Below, piece by piece: positions 1 to 7,643 of a stretch of DNA of 33,784 nt; position 1 is the stretch's first letter, and each line of letters starts with the position of its first letter. The translations under genes were made by a program, and so were the position numbers. The stretch covers positions 1-33,784 of the forward strand of contig CBDUZW010000060.1 in NCBI GenBank assembly GCA_965371805.1. The letters run 5' to 3'. This stretch comes from JAOZTV01 sp965371805. GTDB taxonomy: Bacteria; Acidobacteriota; Aminicenantia; UBA2199. Under the pieces are notes generated by a model. That model was given only the letters and a program-made list of their open reading frames with translations, searched no databases and was not told the DNA's origin.

Positions 1-70
1 TCATTTGGGTTTTTTGGGGGATCAGAGTCTAATATGTTTCTGAACTTCAACATATTAAAATTGAATGGAG

Positions 71-94
71 GTGTAACCCCTTTTGGGGTTACAC
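71..94 (-). terminator. Hairpin downstream of the TonB receptor gene
   Basis: A perfect inverted repeat with a 10-bp stem (GTGTAACCCC / GGGGTTACAC) and a TTTT loop lies about 43 bases past the stop codon of the receptor gene. The stem is very stable, but only three T follow it on the plus strand and there is no clear T-tract on the minus strand. It may be a bidirectional or weakly U-tracted terminator, or a 3'-protecting hairpin. Confidence 0.55.
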
Positions 95-137
95 TTTATG
101 AAACGAATCTATTATTAATGGCCAAAGAACTAGACAA

Positions 138-2375
138 TTAAAAGCTAGCTGACCATGTTAGTACTATATGTTTCTTAGGTGCCGGACGGAAAAAACTTGC
201 ATTTGAAAATTCTGAATAAAGAGTGTTTGTGATATTTCCAAAAATAATACCAAGTTTTTGAGGAAAGCGGCTGTTTTTAAATAAATTAACCCCTGCACTT
301 ATATTATGAACTGCAAATCCGGGAATAATGTCTCCTAATGGGTTGTCTATTAATTCTACATGTTTTTGTTCTCCATTTATTCGGAGATCATAGGCAAACC
401 AGAATAACTTTTTAGGGTCATCATATCTGAGTCCAAAATTTAATTTTGATGAATAGGAATCAGAATAAGGTTGTTCCGGATTTCCAATATTATCTGAATT
501 CATCCAGGTAAAATTAACCATGGTCGAAACACCAAAATCAAAGTAATATTTTGCCATAAGCTCAACTCCATACATACTTAGCTTGTCTACATTTGTATTC
601 TGATGTATACCGATGGTTTCATCTGGATTACCTCCATGCCCTTTTATAACCATTTCGTCAATTTTAAGTGTTCGGATCCCATCACTTATACGATTATTAA
701 AATAAGTTGATTCAAAATAAAAATTTCTGGTTCGATATTTTAATCCCAGATCGAAATTAAGACTGCTCTCTGCTTTCAAATCTGTATTTCTAGTTTGAAA
801 CCCGCTACCTTCCGGAGTCATTCCATGAAAAAACCTCTCAATGAGATTGGGAGACCTGAAACCACGTCCAACAGAAAACACCAACCTTAAATTATCATTA
901 ATAGAATAGAGAATATTTGCTGCACCGACTACTGTACTGTCAGTACTTTGAAATAACTCTACATCTTCTAATCCGGGTGTCTCTTTCGTTTTTGCAGTGA
1001 CACTTTGATATCTTAATCCAAGTACAACTGATAATTTAGACAATAATGAAATTTCGTCCTGAACAAAAAATCCAAAACTCCCATAGCTTGCATAAGGAAG
1101 TTGAGGTGTGTCATTATCTTCCAATATCATAGGAGGACCAAAGCCCACCATCTGTTGTAATGAAGAATCTGTATTGGTGGAATTGTCATTGAAAAAATCA
1201 ATACCATAGGTAAAAGTGTTTTTTGATATAGCTTTATTAAATTCAAGTCTGAATCCATATGTTGTAATATCTGTATGATTTGTAGTTTCAAGACTGATAC
1301 CCATAGTCGGCCTTCCAAAAGGAATAAAAATATCCATAAATAAATCTCTCTTATTATTTGTTCTATATCCTGTTAAGCTAAAATGATCCGCCAACGCAAA
1401 ATCAAGCCCCTTATTCTCATACTTTATTAAATACTTACCAACCTTCTGTTCAGGATACCGTATTTGGACTCTTGTAGCCCCCGGATCATAAGCCTCAGGT
1501 TCGATAAAACCAAAAGCTGCATCCTCAGCATTATAATACTGATATTTAAATACCAGATGACTTTTTTCTGAAAACTTATAATCCAGATTAAAATTAAAAC
1601 CATAATCCTTTACCCCGGTATCAGATACTAAGGTTTCATCATCAAGGGTAATAAGCCCGAAAGTACCGGCCGGCGCATTATAACTCTCTGTTTTCCTGAG
1701 GTTTCCGCTAAATGTAAAACTTAATTTTTTATAATTTCCACCCAGGGTTAAAAATTCTTTACTCTGTTTGTCCATGTCACTATATCTATATCCAAGATTA
1801 CCAAAGATTCTATTTTTATTATTGTAATCTTCAGGTATCTTTGTAATTATATTTATAACTCCCCCGATGGCATCTGATCCATAAAGAACCGATGCAGGTC
1901 CTCTAACAACCTCAACCCTGTCTACCGAACTTACATCAACCATTGCAGGAATCTCTCCAAAATCCTGATTCCGTCTTGAATTATTCATACGGATGCCATC
2001 TTCTAATAATAAAATCCGCTGACCTCTAAACCCTCTTATAACAGGGCGGCTTTGATTTGCACCTACTCCGTTTACATCAACTCCCGGTAATTCAGTCAGT
2101 AGATCTGTAACATTGTTTGGTGCTTTTTCTTCAATTTTTTTTTTACTTACAACACTTACAGGTTTTGCAACATTGAAGGTATCTGTTTTTGTCCGAGTTG
2201 CGGTAACCGTCATCTCATAATGCAATACTTTAACTTTATTTTTTTCTCTTTTTTTTTTCTCTTTATTTTGAGGTTTAGAATCATCTGAAACTAAAACACC
2301 GTTTCCAAAAAACAAAAACATCCCAGATACAATTAAAACCATGATCAAAAAATCAATCTTTTTTTTTGAGTACAT
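138..2375 (-). CDS. TonB-dependent outer-membrane receptor
   Basis: This is a gated outer-membrane beta-barrel that imports a scarce ligand (iron chelate, haem, cobalamin or similar) with energy from TonB-ExbBD. The 745 residues begin with a hydrophobic signal segment (about 8-28) and a lysine-rich linker. A TonB-box-like stretch, EMTVTAT, follows at about 54-60. The plug domain spans about 65-175 and includes RGFRGQR, the LLLEDGIRMN stretch and RVEVVRGPASVLYGSDAIGGVINI. The rest is barrel strands ending in an aromatic residue, WSASF, as usual for Omp insertion. The length is normal. The start is supported by GGGAG upstream of the ATG. It lies downstream of a two-component pair on the same strand, and its own promoter carries a likely regulator site. 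The substrate cannot be told from sequence; no TonB or ABC permease is in the window. Confidence 0.93.
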   Translation of the reverse strand: MYSKKKIDFLIMVLIVSGMFLFFGNGVLVSDDSKPQNKEKKKREKNKVKVLHYEMTVTATRTKTDTFNVAKPVSVVSKKKIEEKAPNNVTDLLTELPGVDVNGVGANQSRPVIRGFRGQRILLLEDGIRMNNSRRNQDFGEIPAMVDVSSVDRVEVVRGPASVLYGSDAIGGVINIITKIPEDYNNKNRIFGNLGYRYSDMDKQSKEFLTLGGNYKKLSFTFSGNLRKTESYNAPAGTFGLITLDDETLVSDTGVKDYGFNFNLDYKFSEKSHLVFKYQYYNAEDAAFGFIEPEAYDPGATRVQIRYPEQKVGKYLIKYENKGLDFALADHFSLTGYRTNNKRDLFMDIFIPFGRPTMGISLETTNHTDITTYGFRLEFNKAISKNTFTYGIDFFNDNSTNTDSSLQQMVGFGPPMILEDNDTPQLPYASYGSFGFFVQDEISLLSKLSVVLGLRYQSVTAKTKETPGLEDVELFQSTDSTVVGAANILYSINDNLRLVFSVGRGFRSPNLIERFFHGMTPEGSGFQTRNTDLKAESSLNFDLGLKYRTRNFYFESTYFNNRISDGIRTLKIDEMVIKGHGGNPDETIGIHQNTNVDKLSMYGVELMAKYYFDFGVSTMVNFTWMNSDNIGNPEQPYSDSYSSKLNFGLRYDDPKKLFWFAYDLRINGEQKHVELIDNPLGDIIPGFAVHNISAGVNLFKNSRFPQKLGIIFGNITNTLYSEFSNASFFRPAPKKHIVLTWSASF

Positions 2376-2409
2376 AATATTTCTCCCTTTAATTCTATAT
2401 TTATATAAG

Positions 2410-2438
2410 ATGTTATTGGATAGTTTCTTTTATATCAA
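2410..2438 (-). promoter_or_regulatory. Probable promoter of the TonB receptor gene
   Basis: Read on the minus strand, TTGATA (2438-2433) is followed after 17 bp by TAACAT (2415-2410). This is a reasonable sigma-70-type promoter in the gap between the response regulator gene and the receptor gene. The tandem repeat at 2444-2462 ends 5 bp upstream of the -35. Confidence 0.5.
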
Positions 2439-2443
2439 TTTAT

Positions 2444-2462
2444 TATGACAAAACTATGACAA
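2444..2462 (-). promoter_or_regulatory. Tandem 11-bp-spaced operator, probably for the adjacent OmpR-type regulator
   Basis: The minus strand carries TTGTCATA twice (2462-2455 and 2451-2444) with an 11-bp repeat period, one helical turn. This is the classic layout for a head-to-tail dimer of an OmpR/PhoB-family regulator contacting RNA polymerase from just upstream of the -35. The regulator gene ends at 2476, so the site lies between that gene and its presumed target. The repeat is seen directly; the binding is inferred. Confidence 0.5.
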
Positions 2463-2475
2463 GCTATTTTCTGTT

Positions 2476-3162
2476 TTAACTTTTGAACAAATATCCTTTA
2501 TTCCTGATGGTTATAAAATGATTTGGATTAGCAGGATCTAGTTCAAATAGTTTTCTGAATTTTAATATAAAATTATCAATTGTTCTTGGAGTTGGATCAG
2601 AATCCATACCCCAGACCTCTTCAAGTATATCTGCACGGGAAAGAATTTTTTCTTCATTTTTAAGAAAAAACTTTAATAATAATATCTCTTTTTCAGAAAG
2701 TGTTACTTCTCCAAAATTGCTCTCACAGATCCTTGAAAAGAGATTTAAACTATACTTCCCTATTTTATTTATATTACTTTTTGTTTTATTTATTGAATGA
2801 TTTCGACGAATAATTGCATTCACTCTTGCAATCAGTTCATCCATATTAAAAGGTTTTACGAGGTAATCATCTGCTCCAATATCAAGTGCCAGTAATTTAC
2901 TTTTAATATCCTCTTTAACAGATATCATTAAAACAGGAGTGGATACTTGATTTCCCCTCAAAGTCTTTAAAAAATCAACTCCTGAAATACCCGGTAAAAC
3001 TATATCCAATACTATCAGATCATACTCTTTAATCGAAATACCTGAGCTAATATCTTCACAGTTTGAAAAGCTGTATATTTCATAATTATTTTTACTCAGA
3101 TTTATCTGAATCATACCACGGATCAGATCATCATCTTCAATAATTGCAACTTTATATCTCAT
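2476..3162 (-). CDS. OmpR/PhoB-family response regulator
   Basis: A DNA-binding response regulator of 228 residues, standard for the family. The receiver domain (1-120) has the acidic pocket E9-D10-D11, phosphoacceptor D53 in LIVLDIVLPG, a Ser in the switch position (LMISVKED) and Lys in YLVKPF. The winged-helix domain (about 130-228) carries TLSEKEILLLKFFLKN, ILSRADILEEVWG and RTIDNFILKFRKLFE, and ends IRNKGYLF, as in OmpR/PhoB. The gene overlaps the 3' end of the kinase gene by 11 bases, so the two are cotranscribed and probably translationally coupled. Its likely target is the receptor gene immediately downstream, whose promoter contains a tandem repeat. The signal is unknown. Confidence 0.93.
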   Translation of the reverse strand: MRYKVAIIEDDDLIRGMIQINLSKNNYEIYSFSNCEDISSGISIKEYDLIVLDIVLPGISGVDFLKTLRGNQVSTPVLMISVKEDIKSKLLALDIGADDYLVKPFNMDELIARVNAIIRRNHSINKTKSNINKIGKYSLNLFSRICESNFGEVTLSEKEILLLKFFLKNEEKILSRADILEEVWGMDSDPTPRTIDNFILKFRKLFELDPANPNHFITIRNKGYLFKS

Positions 3163-4318
3163 TTTTTTTTAAACTTAAATAAAATTCAGCTCCTTTTAAC
3201 CCAACTCTATTTCTAAATTTAAGATCACTCCCCATTTTCCTAGACATATCTTTTGATATACTTAATCCAATTCCAGACCCTTGGCTTTTTCGAGCACTAC
3301 CACTCTTTGTACTCCTATAGGCTTCAAATAAAATTTCTATGGTTTCTGTATCAATACCTGTCCCATTATCTTTAATAATAATAGTAACTTCGGTATCGGA
3401 CTCTTCTAATACAACTTCCAGTTTTAGATCTTCTGAGCTATATTTGATAGCATTATCTACTAAATTATCAAGAATAACCTTTAGATAGTATGTGTCACCA
3501 TACACTTCAATGTTTTTATTGGATAAAAATATAATAGATATCTCAATTTCAGATTTTAAATATGAATATGTATCGAAATACTTTTTTATGAAATTTTCTA
3601 TATTTATTATTTCCAGTTCAGGCACTTTATCTTTACTCTTTAAATAAGCACCTGCAAGAATATTCTCAGACAGTTTTTCCTGTCTATTTATCTGTTTTAA
3701 GGCAAGATCAGTGTAAATTATTAGATCTTTATCATTGATGGTTCCACTTTTTATACTCTGTAAAAGAGCTTTAATCCCTGTTATTGGTGTTTTTATTTCA
3801 TGTGTTATTCTCTCAAAAAACTCTCTTATTTCAATTGTCGTCCGTTTTTCCTTTTTTACAAAAGCATATAAATACAAAATACTTATTAGAATGACGAACA
3901 GAAAAACAGCTGATTCTCCGCTTACCATGAGTTTCTTACTTTTATAATCTCTTTCAATCTCAGAAAATTCAGTTTGCTTCAAAGCAAGAATTAACTCATT
4001 CCATTTCAGACATAGAGGTACCTGTATTTCATTATTTAGTTCACTTTTTCTTTTTATTTCAAAGCGTTTGTCTTTTAAAAACTCTCCTATTTTTGGAGAA
4101 GTGTTTGAATAAGAACATATTTCCAAAGCATAATATTCTAGAGTCTTTTTTAGATTCTTATATTTTTCAGCTCTTAATTTCTCAATTGAACTATTTATAA
4201 ATACTGTCCACCATATTGAAATTAATACTAACAAAATAAGTGAAATTACAAAAAAATAATGATATCCATACTTTTCAAATTTCTGTTCTATTTTGTTTTT
4301 TATCTTAATTAATCTCAT
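3152..4318 (-). CDS. Membrane sensor histidine kinase
   Basis: Partner kinase of the regulator at 2476-3162. The 388 residues comprise a cytoplasmic N-terminus, a membrane segment at 21-40, a periplasmic domain of about 95 residues (41-135), a second membrane segment at 136-153 and the kinase core. The phosphoacceptor is H173 in ERITHEIKTPITGIKALL. The ATPase domain has the N box DNLVDNAIKYS, the G1 box DNGTGID and the G2 box GSGIGLSI. No HAMP or PAS domain is evident between TM2 and the H box. The periplasmic domain has two cysteines (C68, C103) that could form a disulfide. I see no Shine-Dalgarno before the ATG. Instead a TACAAT hexamer ends 8 bases upstream, so the message may be leaderless. 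Confidence 0.92.
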   Translation of the reverse strand: MRLIKIKNKIEQKFEKYGYHYFFVISLILLVLISIWWTVFINSSIEKLRAEKYKNLKKTLEYYALEICSYSNTSPKIGEFLKDKRFEIKRKSELNNEIQVPLCLKWNELILALKQTEFSEIERDYKSKKLMVSGESAVFLFVILISILYLYAFVKKEKRTTIEIREFFERITHEIKTPITGIKALLQSIKSGTINDKDLIIYTDLALKQINRQEKLSENILAGAYLKSKDKVPELEIINIENFIKKYFDTYSYLKSEIEISIIFLSNKNIEVYGDTYYLKVILDNLVDNAIKYSSEDLKLEVVLEESDTEVTIIIKDNGTGIDTETIEILFEAYRSTKSGSARKSQGSGIGLSISKDMSRKMGSDLKFRNRVGLKGAEFYLSLKKNEI

Positions 4319-4353
4319 TTCTATCTATTGTATCCTAAATTGAAAAATTAATA

Positions 4354-4374
4354 CAATGACTTAGTATCTCATTG
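4354..4374. promoter_or_regulatory. Inverted repeat in the kinase/symporter divergent region
   Basis: CAATGA, 9 bases, TCATTG: a perfect 6-bp inverted repeat between the divergently transcribed kinase (minus) and symporter (plus) genes. On the minus strand it ends a few bases before, and its last bases overlap, a possible -35 (TTGTAT) that precedes TACAAT by 18 bp. It could be an operator for a dimeric regulator. No similar copy was noticed elsewhere. Confidence 0.25.
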
Positions 4375-4425
4375 CATTAAATATTCAACTTTAGTACTAT
4401 CTTTAATAGAACTCTAGGAGAACAG

Positions 4426-5883
4426 ATGATCTGGATAGCTTTTATACTATATATTATAGTTACTATTATAATAGGCTGGTTGGCATATAGGTCTAATGAC
4501 GAAGGAGTTGATTTCTGGACAGCCGGTAGAAGTCTTAATGGATTTTCAGTAGGACTTTCTATATCTGCAGGTTTTATGTCTGTATCATGGTCCTGTGTTT
4601 ATGCAGTTCAGCTCTTTTACTGGTATGGTATAGGTGCCTTATGGTTAATCACTATCCCATGGATAATCTCACTATCCGGAATCTATTATTTATCAAAAAA
4701 ATATCATAATTTAGATTCCTTCAGTCAACCTGAAATGCTTGAAAAGAGATTTGATAAAAAAGTTAAAAGGATAGTCGCCCTGGCACTAACATTTGTATTT
4801 ATGGTGTGGGCAGGAGCAGAGATATATGTAGCAGGGACTCTTCTCGCCCCAGGTCTGAACATTTCTACAGAATGGGTTATTTTTATTATTAGTCTTGTTG
4901 TTGGAATATATGGAACGATGGGAGGTTTTCGGGCTGTTGTAATGACTGACAAACTTCAATTTTTCATAGTAGCAATATATATTTTTTTAATGGCAGCTCT
5001 GGCATATATTGGGTTAAACAATTCAGATACAAGTAACATGACTATAGTAATTAAAGGAGCAAAATCAAACTCTGCCTGGTATGATCTTTTATCTCCTGGC
5101 TTGACAATAATAGTTTTAACTCTCATTGCCTATCTTCCAGGATGGATATTTGAAACAGATCTATGGCTCCGGGTTCAAGCTGCTAAAGATGAGAAAGCAG
5201 CCCGAAAGGGAGTCATTATCGCAGGTATAAACAGCTCACTTTTCGTGGGAATCCTACCTATGTTCATCGGGATATCTGCACTTATCATTTTCCCAATGGA
5301 AGGGACAAACTTTCCCCGGGAGATTGGCACTGAAGGTGATGCTATCTTCAGTGCATTAGTATTAAAATTTGCTCCAGAATGGCTACAGGTAGTCTTTTCA
5401 GTAGGTTTAGTTGCAGCAGCCATGAGTACAATAGATACCTGCATAAATGTAATGGCACTTAGCATTGGATATGATATAGCAGAGATACAAAATCGCAAAA
5501 ACTCAAATATCAAATCAAAGATCATTACTATCATCTCTGTTATCATGGCCTTTCTATTTGCGCTTAACACAGACTCATTATGGGATATTTTTTATCTTTC
5601 TTCCGGCATATTAACTACAGCAGTAGCCTTTCCAGTAGCAGCAGTCTTTATTAAAAGAGTAAAAACTTATGGAGTCTTCTGGTCATCTGTATTTGGGCTT
5701 GCAGGTACAATCGTGTTCTATTTCTTAGAGTCAAAAAATATCTTAAAAAAAATTGAGCCAAACTGGCTTGAAGATTCCCAAATAGGGTATATTCTCTGGG
5801 GAATTGCCTTTGCTATTCTTGGGTATTTTTTGGGTACTATAATAGATAAAAACAAAATTGAGTCAGAAAAAAAAATTATTTAA
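4426..5883 (+). CDS. Sodium:solute symporter (SSS family)
   Basis: An inner-membrane secondary transporter that couples Na+ entry to uptake of a small solute (sugar, amino acid or organic acid). The 485 residues contain about 13 hydrophobic segments. Family signatures are the N-terminal DFWTAGRSLNGFSVGLSISAG region (about 28-48), the conserved GGFRAVVMTDKLQF segment (about 166-178) and AAAMSTIDTCINVMALSIGYDI (about 333-353), the usual SSS Na+-site region. The ATG follows AGGAG at a good distance. It is divergent from the histidine kinase and 95 bases before a small membrane-protein gene, so it may head the operon that includes the sigma/anti-sigma pair. The substrate is not predictable here. 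Confidence 0.88.
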   Translation: MIWIAFILYIIVTIIIGWLAYRSNDEGVDFWTAGRSLNGFSVGLSISAGFMSVSWSCVYAVQLFYWYGIGALWLITIPWIISLSGIYYLSKKYHNLDSFSQPEMLEKRFDKKVKRIVALALTFVFMVWAGAEIYVAGTLLAPGLNISTEWVIFIISLVVGIYGTMGGFRAVVMTDKLQFFIVAIYIFLMAALAYIGLNNSDTSNMTIVIKGAKSNSAWYDLLSPGLTIIVLTLIAYLPGWIFETDLWLRVQAAKDEKAARKGVIIAGINSSLFVGILPMFIGISALIIFPMEGTNFPREIGTEGDAIFSALVLKFAPEWLQVVFSVGLVAAAMSTIDTCINVMALSIGYDIAEIQNRKNSNIKSKIITIISVIMAFLFALNTDSLWDIFYLSSGILTTAVAFPVAAVFIKRVKTYGVFWSSVFGLAGTIVFYFLESKNILKKIEPNWLEDSQIGYILWGIAFAILGYFLGTIIDKNKIESEKKII

Positions 5884-5977
5884 TGCTTCTATGTTAACCA
5901 ATTACCTTCTAACTCCGTTATAGGGCATTAAAAAGAAGGGTTGATTTAGAATTCAGCTCTATCTAAAGGAGAATATA

Positions 5978-6415
5978 ATGGGAATGTCAGAAACGTTAAT
6001 GATTGTTGTAAACATGGGAATCGTATTTGGTTTTTGTGCATGGGTATTTAAAGTAATACTGGACAGTAAGAAATTAAAACACAAAAGTGCGCTTCACAAC
6101 AAAGTAGTTGATAAATTTGGGAATGTTGAAGATCTAAATGAATTTTTAAAATCAGAAAATGGGCTTACTTTTTTTAAATCTTTATCTATAGAGGGCACAG
6201 CACCTAAAGAAAAATTGCTTTCAACTATAACAAAAGGGATTGTTTCCGGATTTTTGGGTCTCTCGCTTGTTCTAGTTGGACAGATATTTTCAGAAGAAGC
6301 AGAGTTTTTTAATGCTATAGGAATAATAATAATTGCCCTTGGATTAGGATTTCTAGTCTCAAGTTTTGTCTCAATGAATTTAAGCAAGAAATGGGGAATC
6401 ATTGACGACAAATAG
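5978..6415 (+). CDS. Small membrane protein of unknown function, next to an ECF sigma gene
   Basis: A 145-residue protein with a strong AAGGAG ribosome site. It has one hydrophobic segment near the N-terminus (about 7-27) and two close together at about 88-106 and 113-132. Between them lies a soluble stretch of about 60 residues (VVDKFGNVEDLNEFLKSENG and following) with no motif I recognise. The spacing to the ECF sigma factor gene is only 9 bases, so the two are cotranscribed. This arrangement, a small membrane protein ahead of an ECF sigma factor and its zinc-type anti-sigma, suggests a role in the same signalling circuit. That is inference from position only. Confidence 0.75.
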   Translation: MGMSETLMIVVNMGIVFGFCAWVFKVILDSKKLKHKSALHNKVVDKFGNVEDLNEFLKSENGLTFFKSLSIEGTAPKEKLLSTITKGIVSGFLGLSLVLVGQIFSEEAEFFNAIGIIIIALGLGFLVSSFVSMNLSKKWGIIDDK

Positions 6416-6424
6416 GAGTCTATT

Positions 6425-7051
6425 ATGTTCAGTATTGCTCTTGCAAATACAGGAAAGTTTTGTTACGATGCAGTTGTGAAAATCATTTCAAAGAGTGAAG
6501 AGGTCTTAAAAGTGAGTTTAACAAGAAATATGGAGAGTAAAACTGACAGCTGTCAGAATAATGAAGCCCAGTTCAAGGTTTTTTATGAAAAACATTCAAA
6601 ACCTTTCTGGCGCTTCATTTATAAATCCTGTGGAGATGAAAGTATGGCCGACGATATTCTACAAGAATCATACTTTAAATTTATTAGAGCAAATCCTCAA
6701 CATCTAAATGAGTATCAACTTAAAGCCTACCTATATAAAATAGCGGTTAGATTAATAATTGATCATAAAAGGAAAATTCAAGTTGAACAAAAATCATTAT
6801 CAAATATTACCTTTGAGGATCGTAAAGATGCAGATATTTTTCTATCAATGGATATGGAGATTCTATTTAAACAATTAAAGCTAAAAGAGAGAACTCTTCT
6901 CTGGCTTGCATATATAGAAGGATATACCCATAGAGAGATCGCTGAAATTACTGGAACCAAAGAAAAGGGAATAAGAGTACAATTATTCCGTGTAAAAAAA
7001 AAGTTTGCATCAATTTTAAAGAATAAAGGATATAATGGAGCGATAAAATGA
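6425..7051 (+). CDS. ECF-type RNA polymerase sigma factor
   Basis: A 208-residue sigma-70 family factor of the ECF group, which redirects RNA polymerase to stress or envelope promoters. Region 2 lies at about 48-110 (FYEKHSKPFWRFIYKS, MADDILQESYFKFIRA, YLYKIAVRLIIDHKR). Region 4 lies at about 145-200, with the helix-turn-helix EGYTHREIAEITGTKEKGIRVQ and the preceding KERTLLWLAYIEG. There is no region 1.1 or 3. The first ATG has a good AGGAG. It adds about 45 residues before region 2, longer than usual, so a later start is possible. The stop overlaps the next gene's ATG (ATGA), a typical sigma/anti-sigma coupling. The target regulon is not visible. Confidence 0.92.
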   Translation: MFSIALANTGKFCYDAVVKIISKSEEVLKVSLTRNMESKTDSCQNNEAQFKVFYEKHSKPFWRFIYKSCGDESMADDILQESYFKFIRANPQHLNEYQLKAYLYKIAVRLIIDHKRKIQVEQKSLSNITFEDRKDADIFLSMDMEILFKQLKLKERTLLWLAYIEGYTHREIAEITGTKEKGIRVQLFRVKKKFASILKNKGYNGAIK

Positions 7052-7572
7052 AAAATACTAAAGATTTTTGTTATTTGGAACAAACAATTATGGATTCAAA
7101 AAGAGATGATTGTTTATCTACAGAACAGGAAGAACACATTAAAAATTGCTCAATTTGTTCAGACTCACTAACTATTTCTAACTGGATGAATGAATTTGAT
7201 GGACTTAGCAAAAATAACTCTCACCAGGGCCAGACTCTTCCCAACCCCGACGAAATTTGGAAACAAGCATTTAAGCCTGCTTATAATAAGAAAGAATTGA
7301 TAAAAAAAGCAATGCGTCCATTAAAAATTGCTCAATTCACAACATATATAATTGTCTTTTTTGGAATATTATTTATTTTGCTTGGAAAAACTTCTGTTCT
7401 GAATAATATTTTTGGAGGTATCGTAAAAAAAAGCAACCTTATCAACTCACTTACCACTCTATTTGATTCTTTTTCAAAGACCTTGCCATTTATAATAGTG
7501 CCACTTGGAATAGTATCATTTTTATTAATATCGTTCTTTATTTATTCGTTTTTTGAACCTGAAAATGCTTAA
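7048..7572 (+). CDS. Membrane-anchored zinc-type anti-sigma factor
   Basis: This protein presumably sequesters the ECF sigma factor encoded immediately upstream, with which it overlaps by 4 bases. The N-terminal half is cytoplasmic and carries the zinc anti-sigma signature His30-x3-Cys34-x2-Cys37, with Cys22 a possible fourth ligand. Two membrane segments follow at about 92-111 and 148-170, with a loop of about 35 residues between them and a short C-terminal tail. The two-pass layout with a small external loop offers little periplasmic sensing domain. Release could depend on the redox or zinc state of the HxxxCxxC site or on the membrane, but that is inference. Length 174 residues. Confidence 0.85.
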   Translation: MKNTKDFCYLEQTIMDSKRDDCLSTEQEEHIKNCSICSDSLTISNWMNEFDGLSKNNSHQGQTLPNPDEIWKQAFKPAYNKKELIKKAMRPLKIAQFTTYIIVFFGILFILLGKTSVLNNIFGGIVKKSNLINSLTTLFDSFSKTLPFIIVPLGIVSFLLISFFIYSFFEPENA

Positions 7573-7643
7573 ATCTACAAAAGAGCAAATTTCTCACAAT
7601 TCGCAGATAAGGGCTCACGTATAAATAAGCACTATTATCAGTC

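Noticed and set aside
5175..5570. 131-residue minus-strand frame within the symporter gene
   Set aside because: A shadow of a strongly supported transporter gene, with no ribosome site or recognisable domain.
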